Assembly (NCBI GenBank): GCA_916613615.1
Contig: OU744721.1
Coordinates: 73,661,060 to 73,725,059 of the forward strand
Length of the DNA stretch: 64,000 bases
Direction of reading: 5' to 3'
Source of the DNA: Steromphala cineraria
Taxonomy: Eukaryota > Mollusca > Gastropoda > Trochida > Trochidae
The notes below the pieces were generated by a model. It was not told the origin of the DNA, did not search any database, and saw nothing but the letters and a program-made list of their open reading frames with translations. The first letter of the stretch is position 1, and each line of letters begins with the position of its first letter. Of this stretch, positions 47,701 through 61,575 are shown in pieces. A program made the position numbers and the translations under genes.

Positions 47701-50460
47701 ATAGTTAGGGATTTGGGGCAGTCTCCTGTTAGTCATTGTAGCCATTCAGAGTCGACAACAGTTGAATGAGATTATTGGTGGAAGGGATTCTGCACTAATT
47801 TTATTCTATAAAATTTCAGTAAACTTAATAGTTCTCTGTCTAAGCGTCACTTATATAATTTGCTTTTTTAAAAGATATATTTATATTACATATTGCGGGT
47901 TAAAGTTATCATTAAAGTCGGAATGACAAATGGCATTGACAAAACTACACAAATTTAGAGCAACAGACAGTCTTGACATTAAAATTCATCAGACAATTTA
48001 TTTCTTCTTCAGCTGAAGTGAGACACTGTTCAAGTTCTACAAGCGGACAATCTTAATTATTTGTCTATTTCTAAAGCTCCTTCTTAAGTTCTTTTCACAT
48101 TAACATGTTAAAAAAAGGTATTGATATGTACAGAAGGGTACCGTATAATTAATGGCTCATCGACCACAGTAATCAGTTTGCTTCTTTTAGAATTTATAAC
48201 TTGAATAACATGATACTTTTAAGATACACATACATGTTAGTTTGCATTTTCAAGACGGCATTTGGTATCAATGCTTCATGTCATGTTGATAAATAATTCT
48301 TGTAAAATTCATATGTATATTTTAAGGTGACATTGATTTCATGAAAGTACAGAATACATTCGTGAATTATGTGAATGATTATATTTTAAGAAAGAAAATA
48401 TTTATTCGAATGCTACTAGTAGTGACAAGGTAATCAATATATCAGAACCAGTCGCGTAAAGTAGTTTCCCTAAAGAAAACTTGGCGCATTCATTCATGAG
48501 TAAAACATTCCCATTGACATCTGCATGTAGGCGGACAACACCAAGCTAATTACATTGCAGTTGTTGATCGGCATCTTTCTTATGTTCGTTTATATTTGCA
48601 CAACGAACAAATACAATATATCCATATAACCTTGGTTAAAAATCAGCCAACAGAAAAGAGTAAAACGGTCCAACCCTCAACTCGACAGGAATTTATGAAA
48701 AGCAATGCTACTGTTTTTAAATTGTCATATATATGCAATGTTTATGTTTAAACAAGTTGTTGAGACATTATTCTGGAGAGTACATGGTACTCACTTATGG
48801 TATATTTTTCTAAACGTATTGTAAACTGAAACTTGTAAAGTTATATTAGTTTTAGAATTGCCGAATTCGAATAAAAAAGGTATATGTCAAATATATCTGA
48901 AATACCAATGGGTTTTGATAATTAATCCCTTTCATTTGAAAAAAATCCTAAGACGAATTTTTATGACTTCATAAAGTTACGATCAAAAATAATTGAAAAA
49001 TAGTTCAAGGTTCATGGTTACATCTGTTCATACACTTAAAACGTTTAATGTGTAAAACTATGTAAGCATTGAAATTAGTTTGAGGTGATTCTGTGTTGTT
49101 TTATGTTCAAGTGTGGACTATAGTTGGAATAAATGCTGATGTAAAAACAACTGGAGATGGAATTCTTTTTGGAAAAGAAACGAATATAGATAATTTTTGT
49201 TATAAATTGAAAGAATAACCACAGTTGTGTGCCACAAGTCAGCACATAAAATACAAAATATTTCTGTATACTTTTAGAAATTAGTCTTTTATATATGAGG
49301 ATCCTTATAATCATTCTAACAGAGTATTACAGTTATAAATAACAGTCATGATCATTTTCAATTAGTGTTTCACTTAGGCGATTATTAGTTATTTATTCAT
49401 AAACAGGATAACAGTCTCGGCATAATAAAGCTACTGGATATTTTTGGTATGCTGTGGGGGTCATATACGGATACATGCAAATTTCAAAGATCAAGGTCTT
49501 TAAAAAGTCTGATTAGTCACAAGCGTTAACATTTTGTACGTCTCTGGAGAGGGAGGGACATTAAAATATGTATTAAACATTGCATAGACACAAATTTAAG
49601 AAATCAAAACAATATGTATGACCAAGTAGGGCAAAACATTGTCATCGCACGTTGAATGAAACCAACCGAACAGTTTTACTCACAGGTAGCAAAGGCAATT
49701 CAAGTCTCATGTTGAAAGATTTCATTTACCCATCTCCAGTATTATTTACTTCAGGCTGGTTTAGTTGGGTTAGAAATCTACAGGTTTTCTTCAGTTTACC
49801 CAAAACTGCCAATGCAACTTAGCCAAAGAGATGCAACTTTTGCCCGTTAGTGATATAGTCTCTCCTTCTTTACTACATAAGGTTAAAGAACATGAGTCCA
49901 AATTCGCCAAAGACACGTTGACTATTTTTTCATTTGAAAATCATTGTTTTGATAGATTTTTAGGTTTTTAAACGTTTGAGTCGTGACAATATAACTTGAA
50001 CGATAATTAAAGGCATATATAAGAAAGAATTACGTTTGGTCAATTCACCGTCATGGCAATGTAGCACTGTTTAAATTCGAATTAGAGAGATAAACCTGTT
50101 ATCTTGAATTCATCCCCGAATATTTGCTCCTCCTTGTCAGTAATAGGATTGATATCATGCATAATAATCTTATCCCTCGTTTCGCACTGGACGATAAGTA
50201 GAAAAATACTCTTGATGAGTAGTCTAAAGGCAAACATGAAGCAGTAATGTGTGTTTCCTGCAGATTACAGGTGATTGTTTACAGGAGAGATTGCAGTATG
50301 ATTTGGGGATGTGACAATATGAATCTAAAATTAAAGAAGCTTTTAAGGTTTTAGAAGTTTTTATTTGATCTCTGCATAAAGGGATATCTTTATTTACTTC
50401 AAGAATAGGCATGTAAAATCTTACATTATTTCAACGTTCGAATCAACATTATCTACGAAG
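47700..50460. repeat. Duplicated-unit copy 3
   Basis: Collinear with 53.1-56.3 kb: 47745 with 53105 (AGTCGACAACA), 47960-48030 with 53620-53690 (GAGCAACAGACAGTCTTGAC, TTCTTCTTCAGCTGAAGTGA), 48128 with 53795, 48414 with 54050 (GCTACTAGTAGTGACA), 48527 with 54163, 48694 with 54325, 49060 with 55030, and 50260 with 56160. No shared open frame persists. Confidence 0.75.
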
Positions 50461-53100
50461 CATGTCATGTCGGGATGAGATTGTGATATGAACATAACTA
50501 AAGATTGTTTGGTGATTCTTTAAGCTAATCAGTGGTAAATTGCTAAGCTATGCGTCAATAATTAGAAACCATACTTTGGAATCTTTGTCATTTAGTTATG
50601 TCAACAATTGTAAGCCATTACCCAGACAAATTATATTGTTTAAATTTCCTTTATCTAAATTTTCAGGGATCGGAACCTTTTCTTATAGATTATTTGAATG
50701 CTGAAATCATTGACAGGTGAAGAATTATCAATCCAAGGGACTGCAAATTGATACATTATAACCATCGAACATGAGACATATCACAGTTTTATTGGTTCAA
50801 GATCGTTATGCTGTTCTAAACCGAATAAGGGTGCATGATATAACAAAGTAGTTATTTTTTGTCTGTAGTTTCAGTAATTTGATAACATGAACCATTTGTG
50901 TTATTAATTCGGAAATTGAATCAACCAAGAACTCACACGCTTTACCGTATAATCTTCATTGATCAAACCTTTTATCCTCTGTTAAACAAAGGGCTGAAAC
51001 AACTATTCCCACTATGATTAGATTTGTACAGAGGCAGAGTGCTCTTCAAGGACCCTTGGGGATATACCATGTTCTCGTAACTAAATAAAAGAAAAGGTCA
51101 AGGCTATCTTAGCCTTTGATAAGTCCATATCCTCGATGTTATAGTCACAAAGGTTATACGTTGTAGTTATACAATTATAATTTGTTGAATTGCTTCCGTA
51201 GTAAACCTTTCGTTGATAATTGGCCCTAAAGTGAACTCAACCTTATCTTATTGTCAACATTCATGAATTATATTTTGTAATATGGAAAGTATTATTTTCC
51301 CTTAGTTGCTAAATTTATGAGAAGGAGTAAAACAGAAAGAGAAAGGCAGAAACATATACAGATGGTAGATGTAATCAGTAAAAAACACACATAGGGATCT
51401 CTTATCACACTTGTGGCGTCAGCCTATTGTTCGCTCCATAATTTTTCAGTTTTGGAGCTTTGCAAATTTTATTTCAAGTGTTTCACCGAACATTCATAAA
51501 GTTATAAACGTATGTAGTTGAATGAGATTAAGTTGAAGGTAATGTTAATAGTGTAATATCATCAGAACTCTTCATTCCTTGAAAATAATAGACCTCTTCA
51601 CTTTTGCTTATTCAACTACACACCCTTTAAACACATTAACCTACTCCTCATTCCTGACGGAATGCCTTGAGAATGCAAAATCATAGGGGTCGACTGTATT
51701 AAAATCTCTTTCATTTCATTATTTGGGATTAGAACAGTACCATTGTAAAAGACAATCGAGAAGAAACAAGGCCTCGAAGATATCAAAACGCTATGATAGT
51801 TATCTGTACTCTACTTCATAAAAGATAAATCATTTACACATGATAGTTGCTAAGCCCTGTTTTCCCAACTCTCATTATAAGTATAGTTACTATAGTATGG
51901 AAATTCTGTTTTTACCAAATCATTTCAAATTACAATATATCAGATATTTTCATATCAGCACTTTTCATGATATTGAATTGTCTCAATGTTATGATTGAAT
52001 GCGTGCTGGTTATGATTAAGAGCATTTAGCTATAGTGCACAAAAGGTGTTAAAGAAATGATTCAATTATTACAATAATGCAAGTACTTGATTTATGTGTC
52101 AAAAATTCACGAAGACGTAATTGAAGCATCATTACCTTGTAAAACTCAATTATCTAATTATTGATGTTCATTTTATAATTTACAAAATTGTTAAATTCAT
52201 TTGTGTGGATGTGAAAATTCCTTTGTTTTCTTAAAAAAACAGTAAGAAATATATTGATTCCCATGCATTTGAAAAGCTGTTGATTTGAAACGTAATGGAA
52301 GTGTACTTTTTGGTTCACAAATATATAAAACTTTCTAGCAAGGACATATTATGTATACTCTCTCACTGGATACCAGTATGGTATTCAGTATCGTGACAAA
52401 GTTTACCCTTGGACTAGCAGACGGGCCCAATATAAACCATGAACCATTAGATACAATACTAACAACTGTCTATATCGCAAATCAATTCAATAATGACAAC
52501 TGTATATGGAATCAATCAGATCATGTATACTATACTGCAGACCAAAAGCAGATAGAGCATGTTGTGATATCTACATCAAAGGAAGAGAAATCGTGTGAAA
52601 AGTATTGAATAATGACATATGATATCTGTCTGTTGATAAACAAGGATATCTTATCAACCAGTAAATAAAAGGCCTGCATGAAATGAGGTAGATTTTGTAT
52701 GATATGTGCAGAGATTGAAATAAGTTAGTTTGACAGATATCCTTTTACAAATCCCCCCAAAAGAAAATTGTAATAAAGAGATATTTGAATAAGTTAAAAC
52801 CTCATATTCCACTTTTTGTTTTTGTTCTAAGGGTGGCGCTTCCGCTTGAATTCTAAATGAAATTAACCTTTACATGTAATAGATCTAGAACACTGTCTGT
52901 TGGAACGGCTATTTGAATATTTGGTTAAAATATGTCTTGAAGTACACAAAGCCCTGAAAACTGTGTCGACCAATTATTAAACTGAAAAAAAGATCATGCA
53001 AATATTAATGAAACTCAGATGATCTCATATATATGGTTTTATATCAAACTCCTTCTCCATAGTACTTCAGGGTGTAATAATAACGCATTTATATACACAT
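50461..53100. other. Intergenic; one 85-codon open frame, no gene supported
   Basis: 52351-52608 is an ATG-initiated 85-codon frame (TLSLDTSMVFSIVTKFTLG at its start) with somewhat protein-like composition but no recognisable family, no splice context and no paralogous copy. Nothing else is seen. Confidence 0.35.
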
Positions 53101-56100
53101 TTAGCCATACAAAGTCGACAACAATTGAAAGTTATTATTGGTTGTAGGTATACTGCACCTACCGTAGTTTCTGAAAACCTAATTTTATTTAGATTTAAAT
53201 CTTAATTAGCTAACTAGCAAGCTAAGCACCACTGCTTTTAATACATAGAGTTTTAATAAAATTTTGCTTTACTTAAAAATATATTACTTGGAAGAAGGTT
53301 AATCTATCAAAGAATACAAATTTCAAAATATTTTGATGTGATACCACTCTATACCGGTATATATATCCAGTTCTAATAATTATTTGCCTAAATGCAAAAA
53401 TGTACTTGCAAAAACAATAAATGTGATTAATCATCACTTGATCATAAAACAATAGTAAGTCTGTGACACTTTCCAATGCTATGAGGGAAATCTTTTTGAA
53501 GTACAAAGGTCAACGTCATAGACATATATTGTCTGGCAGGTTAAAGTAATCATGTGAGTCAGAACGACATGGATCTCTTTGCAGCTTTGTACAAGGGTCA
53601 TTGGCAAAACTACAGAAATGTAGAGCAACAGACAGTCTTGACATTAAAACTCATCAGACAATTTGGTTCTTCTTCAGCTGAAGTGAGACACTCTTTAAAA
53701 TCTTTTGGAAAGAAAATACAAAGTTTTTGTCTCTTTTCAAAGCTCTACTTAAGTTCGTTTCACTTGAACATGTTAAATCAGCATATGTATGTGTACAGAG
53801 GTGAACATTAATGACTCACCAACAACAATAATTAGTTTGCTTCGTGTAGATTTTGAAACTGGAATAATGTATGATACTTTTAGTATACACATACATGTGT
53901 TTTCTAGAAGGCATTTTTATATCGACGCTTCATGACCTTGTTTATTATTATTATTATGCGGATATATTTTATGGTGGCATTGGTTCAAGTTAGTAAAAAT
54001 ACGTTCGTTAATTATGTGAAAGACTTTGGTAAAAGTATATTTGTTGGAATGCTACTAGTAGTGACAGTGTTATCAATATATTCTAACAAGTTGCATACAG
54101 TAACGAAAACATAAACATGCCGCATTCATTCATGAGTAAAAATTCCCATTGACATCTGCATGTAGGCGGGTAACACCAAACTAATTACAAAGCAATAGTT
54201 AATAGACGTCTTTCTTAAGTTCCCTATATTTGCACAACGAACAAATACAATATATCCTGTAACATGCAGCTTGGTTTAAATTCAGCCAATAGAAAAGAGA
54301 AAACAACAATTCGACAGGTATTTATTAAAAGCAATGTAAATGTTTTGAAATCGGCATTTATATACAATGTTTATGCTTAAACACGTTAAAAAGATCGTTT
54401 TTAACTGTGAAGAGTACATGTTACTCCCTCATAGCATAATTCCCAAAGTATTGTAAAATAAAACAAAACAATGGAAAAGTATAGTTGACATAAGTTAAAA
54501 TTTGAAAAGTTAAATATTGTTGTTTTTAGATGTTGATGTAAGTAACGAGGCAAATAAGTTGTTGGTAAAGAACAATTTCCTTTATTGAACGGCTATAAAC
54601 CATAATTGATACAATTCACAGTTTAGTATACCTTGAGTAGGCGGAATCAAAAACTTAACAAAGCAGGAAGGTCATGTCTTCAGTGTTGTAACTAATTGCG
54701 AACAGTTGCGATATGCCTTTCTTACTCAATAATTACCCTCAATTGTATGTTTTATATAAAATCATTGATTTCGAAATCATTGAAGATGTTATTACTCACT
54801 GCGCTACAACATAATTAGGCAATACAAATTTTAGAGTTCCAGAGTTTGATTAAAAAAAATATGACCTGAAATATAAATGTATTTCTGATAGATAATCACC
54901 TTCATGTGAAAATAACCCTAATGTCTATTTTTTTAACTTCTTATAGTTAAAATGATAAATAATTAAAAAATAGTTCATAAAGAAAACTGGATACATATGT
55001 TCATACACTTAAAACTTTCAGTATGTAAAACTATGTAAGTGATGAAATGGTATGAGTCAATGTTTTGTGTTTTGTGTTTCAAGTTGAAGTTTTGACTATA
55101 TTTGGAATGAATGCTACTGGAAACATCAACCGAAGAAGGATTTCTCACAAGCTTTGGGAAAAGTCTACGTAGCGAGTACAGACATTTGCCTTATATTGTT
55201 AAAATTATCAACAGATGTGTGCTACAAATCAGCACATACAAACAATAATGATTCTGTTTACTTTTTAATTTTGTGTAAATCATAAGAAGAAATTTCAAAC
55301 GGTGTATTGCAGTCATAATTAACAGCCGTTTTGAGTTAGTATTTTAATGAAGTGATAATAGCTCATTGTATATAAACACTGACATAAAATATAATTGACA
55401 TAAAATATTGTATCTTCGAAAACAAAGTTTATGTAAGTAATTCATGCAATTGCAAAATGGTGTAAGATGTAAATTGACTGTAAGATCACTATTTATACAC
55501 CTTACTTTTACTATTGGGGAGTCTTCAGCTCAATATAAAAACTTTCATTCCATTCAAACTCATACACAGACAAATTATCTGAAATAGTATGCCGACGAAC
55601 AATACTGTTTAAATTGAAATCTAATTAGATAGCTAAACATAACATCTTGATTTTATCTTCAAATATTTACTTTTTCCCGTCTTTAAAGGGGCAGTAGCAC
55701 GTTTTTAGGGGGAATATAAGGTGTTGTCAGGAAAATGAAAATTAATGGTTCCAATTGAAAGACAATGTATTTAAACTAAATGGAGCAGTACTAATTCAAA
55801 TATATATTGTAAAGTTTAGCCATGCGATTCCTTTTTCTTACTCAAAATGAATTAAAGGTGTTCACACAAAAATGGCCGCCAATGGATTTCATGTGAATCT
55901 TCAAACTTTGTCCTCTGACTGTGGATGATTGACTTGTTTAATGAGATTTTTGACACTGTCAATATAATACATTTAACATTAACTTATAATTATCAGTGAA
56001 AATTGTAAAATATAAAGTTATCAAAAAACGTGCTACTGCCCCTTTAACAGGAATGATTCGCATCTTAATCTGATTACTCATTTTACCCTGAGCGATAAGT

Positions 56101-56330
56101 ATATTAGGAAGATCGAGGTGTAGATTAATGGTAAACATAAGTCAGTATTGTGTGATTCCTACAGATTACAGGTGATTGTTTACAGGAGAGATGGCAGTAT
56201 GATATGGGGATGTGACAATATCACTTTCAAATTAAAGAAGATTTTGATATTGTTAACTATTTGAAAACAATCACATGAAATCTTACATTAATTCAACACT
56301 CGAATAAACATTATCTAGGAGGCAAGTCAC
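53101..56330. repeat. Duplicated-unit copy 4
   Basis: Partner of 47.7-50.46 kb (landmarks listed there), interrupted by the TTAA MITE at 55687. The 85-codon frame at 53554 begins in the block shared with 47.9 kb but is not open in that copy, so it is not called as a gene. Confidence 0.75.
55687..56043. mobile_element. Second copy of the 357-bp TTAA MITE
   Basis: Same length and ends as 6047-6403, with TTAA at 55683-55686 and 56044-56047. Copies 1-3 of the surrounding unit lack it (for example GTCAGTAATAGGATTG near 50140 against GTCTTTAA..TTAACAGGAATG here), which gives an empty-site comparison. Confidence 0.87.
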
Positions 56331-56428
56331 TTAAAGATTGTTTTACATGTTTTGTGCCTCTATCGATGTATAACAGCAACAAATTGTATACATCGCTAAA
56401 GGCACAAAACATGTAAAACAATCCTTAT
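56331..56428. repeat. Long hairpin, ~36-bp arms
   Basis: AAGATTGTTTTACATGTTTT and the following GTGCCT(CT)ATCGATGTATA pair almost perfectly with TATACATCGCTAA and AGGCACAAAACATG to CAATCCTTA, around a loop of ~12 bases. The collinear site in copy 3 (near 50500, ACTAAAGATTGTTTGGTG) lacks it, so it arrived later. A tiny fold-back MITE is likelier than a microRNA precursor, though the size fits both. Confidence 0.65.
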
Positions 56429-57204
56429 AATTACAAAATCAACGTTTAAACAAAGTTTGTGCTCTCTTAGACGTTGTGACCCCTGGCAAGGAATGTTTGC
56501 GACTCTCCAGTCTGAATTTTGCCAATGGCGGTGATTCGAGTTGCAGTGCCAAAACGTGGAATTTGCATTTACTCTTCATATGGTAAAACTTCTATTGCAA
56601 TTCGTGATCGGTGAAAGCCTTTTGTGGAGAATGTGAATACACGCATGTTTCCAATAGTTTCAACTTTCAAAGTGCTTATGGTTGCGTTTTGCGATGTTTT
56701 TTTTTCATTTTGGTCAAAAACGCGTTCAAATTCACAATTTTGAAATCAGTGACAGATTCGAACATTCAGAATTGTCACAATCAAAATGTTTCTACAACCA
56801 AATATGTTTCACAGTTTTTATGGACATATTTCGTTTTGAAAACTCATTTATCCGGAAAACATTCACCTATGCGTTTCTTTTTTTGTATAGTATAGTATGA
56901 TGAAACATTTAGTTCTAATCCACATCAATTATCTAAAGACGTTTTTGAAATATATTTTTTCTAATAATTTTTACGTGTTTGCACTCTTTCATAAAGATTG
57001 ACAAAGTGATTCTGCTTTTCAATTAGAATAAAGATAATTCCTATCTGTCATGCCTTTCAACATATATTAAATCGAAACAACACTGTAGAGTGAGTTGTTT
57101 TTACAAAGAATAGTGACGTGAAAGATAAACAGATAGGTAACGTTCTTGAAACTTCATAAACAGCTGTCTATCAACCATTATATCAGCCCTGAAAGATATG
57201 CCAC
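56429..57204. other. Intergenic, no gene supported
   Basis: Overlapping frames at 56611-56900 are T-rich and lack any domain. Nothing else is seen. Confidence 0.35.
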
Positions 57205-57220
57205 AAGTATTGACAATTGT

Positions 57221-58989
57221 GGTGACCCAGTTTCTCCATATATATTCATTTTTGTGGCCGAAATTCTCGGAACTATGATAAGAGATAACAAAGATATTAA
57301 GGGTATTATACTCAATAACGAAGAGTACAAAATAGGACAATATGCAGATGATACTCAATTATATTTAGACGGATCTGAAAGTAGCCTGAGAGCAGCTCTA
57401 GATACATTACATTTATTCTTTAAGATGTCGGGACTTAAGATAAACATTGAAAAAACTAAAGCTATTTCGATTGGTTCAATGATTGGAAGCAGTGTGAAAT
57501 TGTGCTCAGGCAGTGGTTTAGATTGGCATGATGGTGACTTCAACATCCTTGGTATTCATCTCAATCCCACTTTGGAGGACCTATGTACGGAAGCATGGGT
57601 AATCAATACTAGAAAAAGATTAGAAACAATAAACAGACTTCTTGCTGGATGGAAAAAGAGAAAACTTACTATACAAGGGACAATTACTGTTCTAAAAACT
57701 CTTGCAAAATCAACTTTAGTTCATATTTTTTCTGTATTACCATCCCCTCCTAAGGAATTTCTTGACCAATTGAATAAAATTATGTATAACTTCATATGGG
57801 ATGGCAAGAAGGATAAAATCAAAAGGACAACTATATGTAGAAAACATGAAGAGGGTGGATTAAGAATGATTGATATCAGTTCCTTTATAAATGCACTTAA
57901 ACTATCTTGCCTTAGAAGGTATATAAAAAACAAACAACTCACAATCCAAGCTCATTTCCATTTATTAAAATATTTCTTCTAGGGGCACACATAGATAAGG
58001 ATGTATCTATTGATAACCCTTTTTGGAATGAAATTTTAGCAATCTGGGGTAAATATTATAAACAATATAATGACGTAGACACATCTCAGGTAGATATATT
58101 AGCTGAACCTTTATGGTTAAATCATCATCTAAGACATAGCAATTTTCTAATTGAGAGTTGGTTTAACAGAGGTATTCACACAGTAAGAGATATTTGGGGT
58201 AATAATGAATTTTTGACTTTAAATGAAGTTAAAAACCTATATCGTATCAAGGGAACAATTCTTGAGTACAATAAGATAATATTGAACATCCCCAAAATAT
58301 GGAAAAACACTCTTTTATCTAATCAACAGCAGAAACAAAACTTACAAGCCAAACAAGACTTACTTTCTCAACAAAAAGGATGTAGAAATTTCTATAATAT
58401 ATTGATTGCTAACACCCCAATCTGAAGAACACCCCACACTAAAAGTGTGTCAAAAATGGCAAATGAACTTGATTTAAATATTGAATGGAATGTAGTGTTT
58501 ACAAGATATAGAAATTGTACTAAAGATGTAAAACTCTTGGATTTTCAGTATAGATTTATTAACAGAGCAATTTACACTAGAAAGGAGTTGTTGAAAATGA
58601 ATTTAATTCAAACTAATATTTGCTCTTTTTGTGAATCTGAACCTGAAAGTCTACAGCATGTTTTCATTAAATGCAATAAAGTGCATGACTTCTGGAGAAA
58701 AGTTGAAAACTTTATGAACCAACATATAACACATGCTAATATTGCCATTTCAGAGTTAGATATTTTATTTTGCAACAGTTCTGTCAGCCTTCTGGCATCA
58801 CATATCATCCTCATGGCGAAAACATATATACATGTCTCAAGTATCAAGAAAACCAAGTTATCAATGGACAGTTTTGTTGGCATTGTCAAGGATGTTTTCA
58901 ATGTGGAAAAAATTATAGCTTGTAAAAATAATACTTTGTCCTCCTTCCATGCTAAATTGAAAGCTCTCATGTATATTTTACAACAGTGA
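57221..58989 (+). pseudogene. L1-like reverse transcriptase, C-terminal part
   Basis: GDPVSPYIFIFVAEILG, then IGQYADDTQLYLDG (catalytic YADD), MSGLKINIEKTKAI, LGIHLNPTL, WKKRKLTIQGTITVLKTL and MYNFIWDGKKDKI: the L1/Tx1-group reverse transcriptase from the palm to the thumb. A frameshift near 57975 moves to another frame, which has a TGA at 58423-58425. It then runs through LLDFQYRFINRAIYTRKELL and a zinc-binding end (CSFCESEPESLQHVFIKC, the zf-RVT pattern) to the stop at 58987. Few lesions suggest a fairly young copy. Confidence 0.88.
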
Positions 58990-59102
58990 CTAAATGCCTA
59001 CATTTTATGAATGCTTCACTGAAACATGTATTCTGTATCACCATTTTGTACACCTACTGAAATGAAATGAATAAAAAAAGATTTAAAAAAAAAAAAAAAA
59101 AA
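57221..59102 (+). mobile_element. 5'-truncated L1-like LINE with poly(A) and target duplication
   Basis: Begins in the middle of the reverse transcriptase (GDPVSPYIFIF), ends in a run of ~22 A, and is flanked by AAGTATTGACAATTGT (57205-57220) and AAGTATAGACATTTGT (59103-59118), 14 of 16 identical. 5' truncation, A-tail and a 16-bp duplication are hallmarks of L1-type target-primed insertion. Confidence 0.88.
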
Positions 59103-61203
59103 AAGTATAGACATTTGTTTTCAATGCCTTATGATTTCCAACCAATGACAAACCATTCATGCGTGAATTTCATGGTATTTATTCCCATCGACCTGTTATT
59201 TGTAGGGACATATTGCATCTTATATACTTTGACTTAGAGATTATATGAAATAACGTAATATCTGTTGAAGGAAGTGAACTATCGAAATTATCTGAAATAT
59301 AACAACTTTTTAATAGAATTCATAGGATACCCGACATTTAGTAAATGAAAAGATAACACGATATATATCATCATACTATTTTTCAATTTAAATGTCTAGT
59401 TCTTTATGGATAAAGCACATAATCATACTTAGGCAAATCCAGTTTATCCCAAACAATTGTTTGCTATCAATGAATCAAAATTAACAAAACAGAAAAGCGT
59501 CAATGCAAATATATTCACATGAAAATCAAATTAGAAAGTTAAATAAATTGTATTGGAATTATTCTACAATGATAAATGTTCAAAAAGCTAGATCAAAAGT
59601 AAGCGAATATCTCAAAAATTTTATGAAAAGTCACTGATAACCTACCATGGTCACGTAATCTTTTCTGAGCTGCCAACTAAACGTTTGACGATTACCTTCG
59701 GTGAACGTTTTTACTACTGCCTACTACTTTACTCCATTGGTTCAAAAGAACATTTCGTAAAGAATTAAAGATTACAATTACTGTTAGGAATTAACATTTA
59801 AATTTCCATTTGCAGTTTGATAAAAAGAAAATGTGAGAAGGAAGAACACATCATCAAAACCTTCATTGGCTGTGCCATATGTCTAATAAAGAACTCAGAT
59901 TTCAATGAGCCATTACACCAATATGCAATGGGTTCAATTTCACTTTGAGTGCCTTTCTACAGAGGCAGAGAATATAAAATATTTTTGGAAATCGACATCA
60001 AAATCGGTGAAAATCGATTGAAATCTCTTAAAGTTAATTTCAGTTTATGGGCATGTGAAACAGCAACATATCAGTTGCTATAAGATTTTTAACAGTATTT
60101 GAAAAGCCATGGCTAAATACACCATTACTTAATGATATAATTGAGGCATGAGGCACTCAAGGATAAACAATTATGAATACATAACAGAGATGTTTGTTTA
60201 TTCTAGCCTTGTCTTAAAGCTAGTTCACTGATTTACAATTTTTCAGCTTTTGCAATGAAATCGTCTTACATATAAACAAAATCCTGATAAAACGTGAACA
60301 TAAGAAGGAAACATTGTCTGATTCCTTTTCTTATCAATGACGTAGTACCCAAAATATCTACGTTTTTATAAATATGCAGATATCAAAACAATATGAATTT
60401 CTCTTTAAATGTTCTTGAAAAATTTGATTAATTCAAGTGTCAATGTAGTGTTATTTACAACCATCATGCAGATCAGATCATGCGTACGTGGTATTGCCTT
60501 TTGCTGAAACCGAACACAAACATATAGATATAACAAAATTGATACTTTGTCTGAACTATTTTATGATTAATCATATTCGCCTTCGTGTACGCTGGGTTAA
60601 TTATACTTTTATATTTGTTTGGATCTGTCAAATGTCATGCATTTTCTAAAAAAGGTAGGGATAGAGCATGCAACGGAAGAAAACTGAACTAAATTAGAGA
60701 AATTGTAAAGAAAGTGATATGCAAACTATCTATGGATAAACTACTATTTCAGATAGACTGTGTGTAAATCATTTTTGCATTGGCAAAGCTGTAAAATAGG
60801 ATTATGATAAAGTATGCAAGTAAAGTATATTTTTACATGCATTTGCCCCCGTTTCAAAACCAATATGATTTAATAATACTTGCCATCCAAATTATCCAAG
60901 AAATTATTTTTTCTAAAGGATGCCGTTTATCTATCTTCACGAGGTAAATTATAAACATATTTCAGAAACATATTTTCCGAGTGGAACATGAACATTGATG
61001 ATGATAAATGATACATGTAGAATGTATCTATTCCAATCATGGTTATAATTCCTTCTTTTGATGAACTATAGTTTATGTTTGAAACTGTGATGCTCGAATG
61101 TATCCCTAAGTAGTTCTTTCTACATGAAATCAGGCTCGATCCATGTTATTATACATGCACGTTATACATGAAATCATACTTGATCAATTTGATAAAACAT
61201 GAC

Positions 61204-61367
61204 GTTCTTGACATTTTACAATAATAAACAAAAGATCAGACTTTATCGACGTGATTTACCAAATTCTACTATTTAGATGAGTGTCGTTCTTGACATTTTA
61301 CAATAATAAACAAAAGATCAGACTTTATCGACGTGATTTACCAAATTCTACTATTTAGATGAGTGTC
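61204..61367. repeat. Perfect 82-bp tandem duplication
   Basis: Two identical copies of an 82-base unit starting GTTCTTGACATTTTACAATA, directly adjacent. Identity over the whole unit means it is recent, polymorphic, or an assembly artefact. Confidence 0.92.
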
Positions 61368-61575
61368 AACAGAGACCAAACAAATGTTTCAGTAATAGAA
61401 ACGTTCATACCTTTTATATAGGGGTATGTATTAGAAAATAACTTTCAATTTCAAAGAAAAGCAAGAACTTTTACGTTTCACTGAGTTGTATTTTTGTCTA
61501 TTGGATTAACACTTATATGATTGTTGATGCATTTAATTTCCTGTGTTTCCATAATCCTAGATGTATACTTTCCAG

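Noticed and set aside
53554..53811. 85-codon gene in unit copy 4
   Set aside because: The matching DNA at 47.9 kb does not keep the frame, so there is no sign of selection on a protein.
56611..56900. Cys-containing 94-codon frame
   Set aside because: T-rich, overlaps a second frame of similar length, and no recognisable domain or exon borders.
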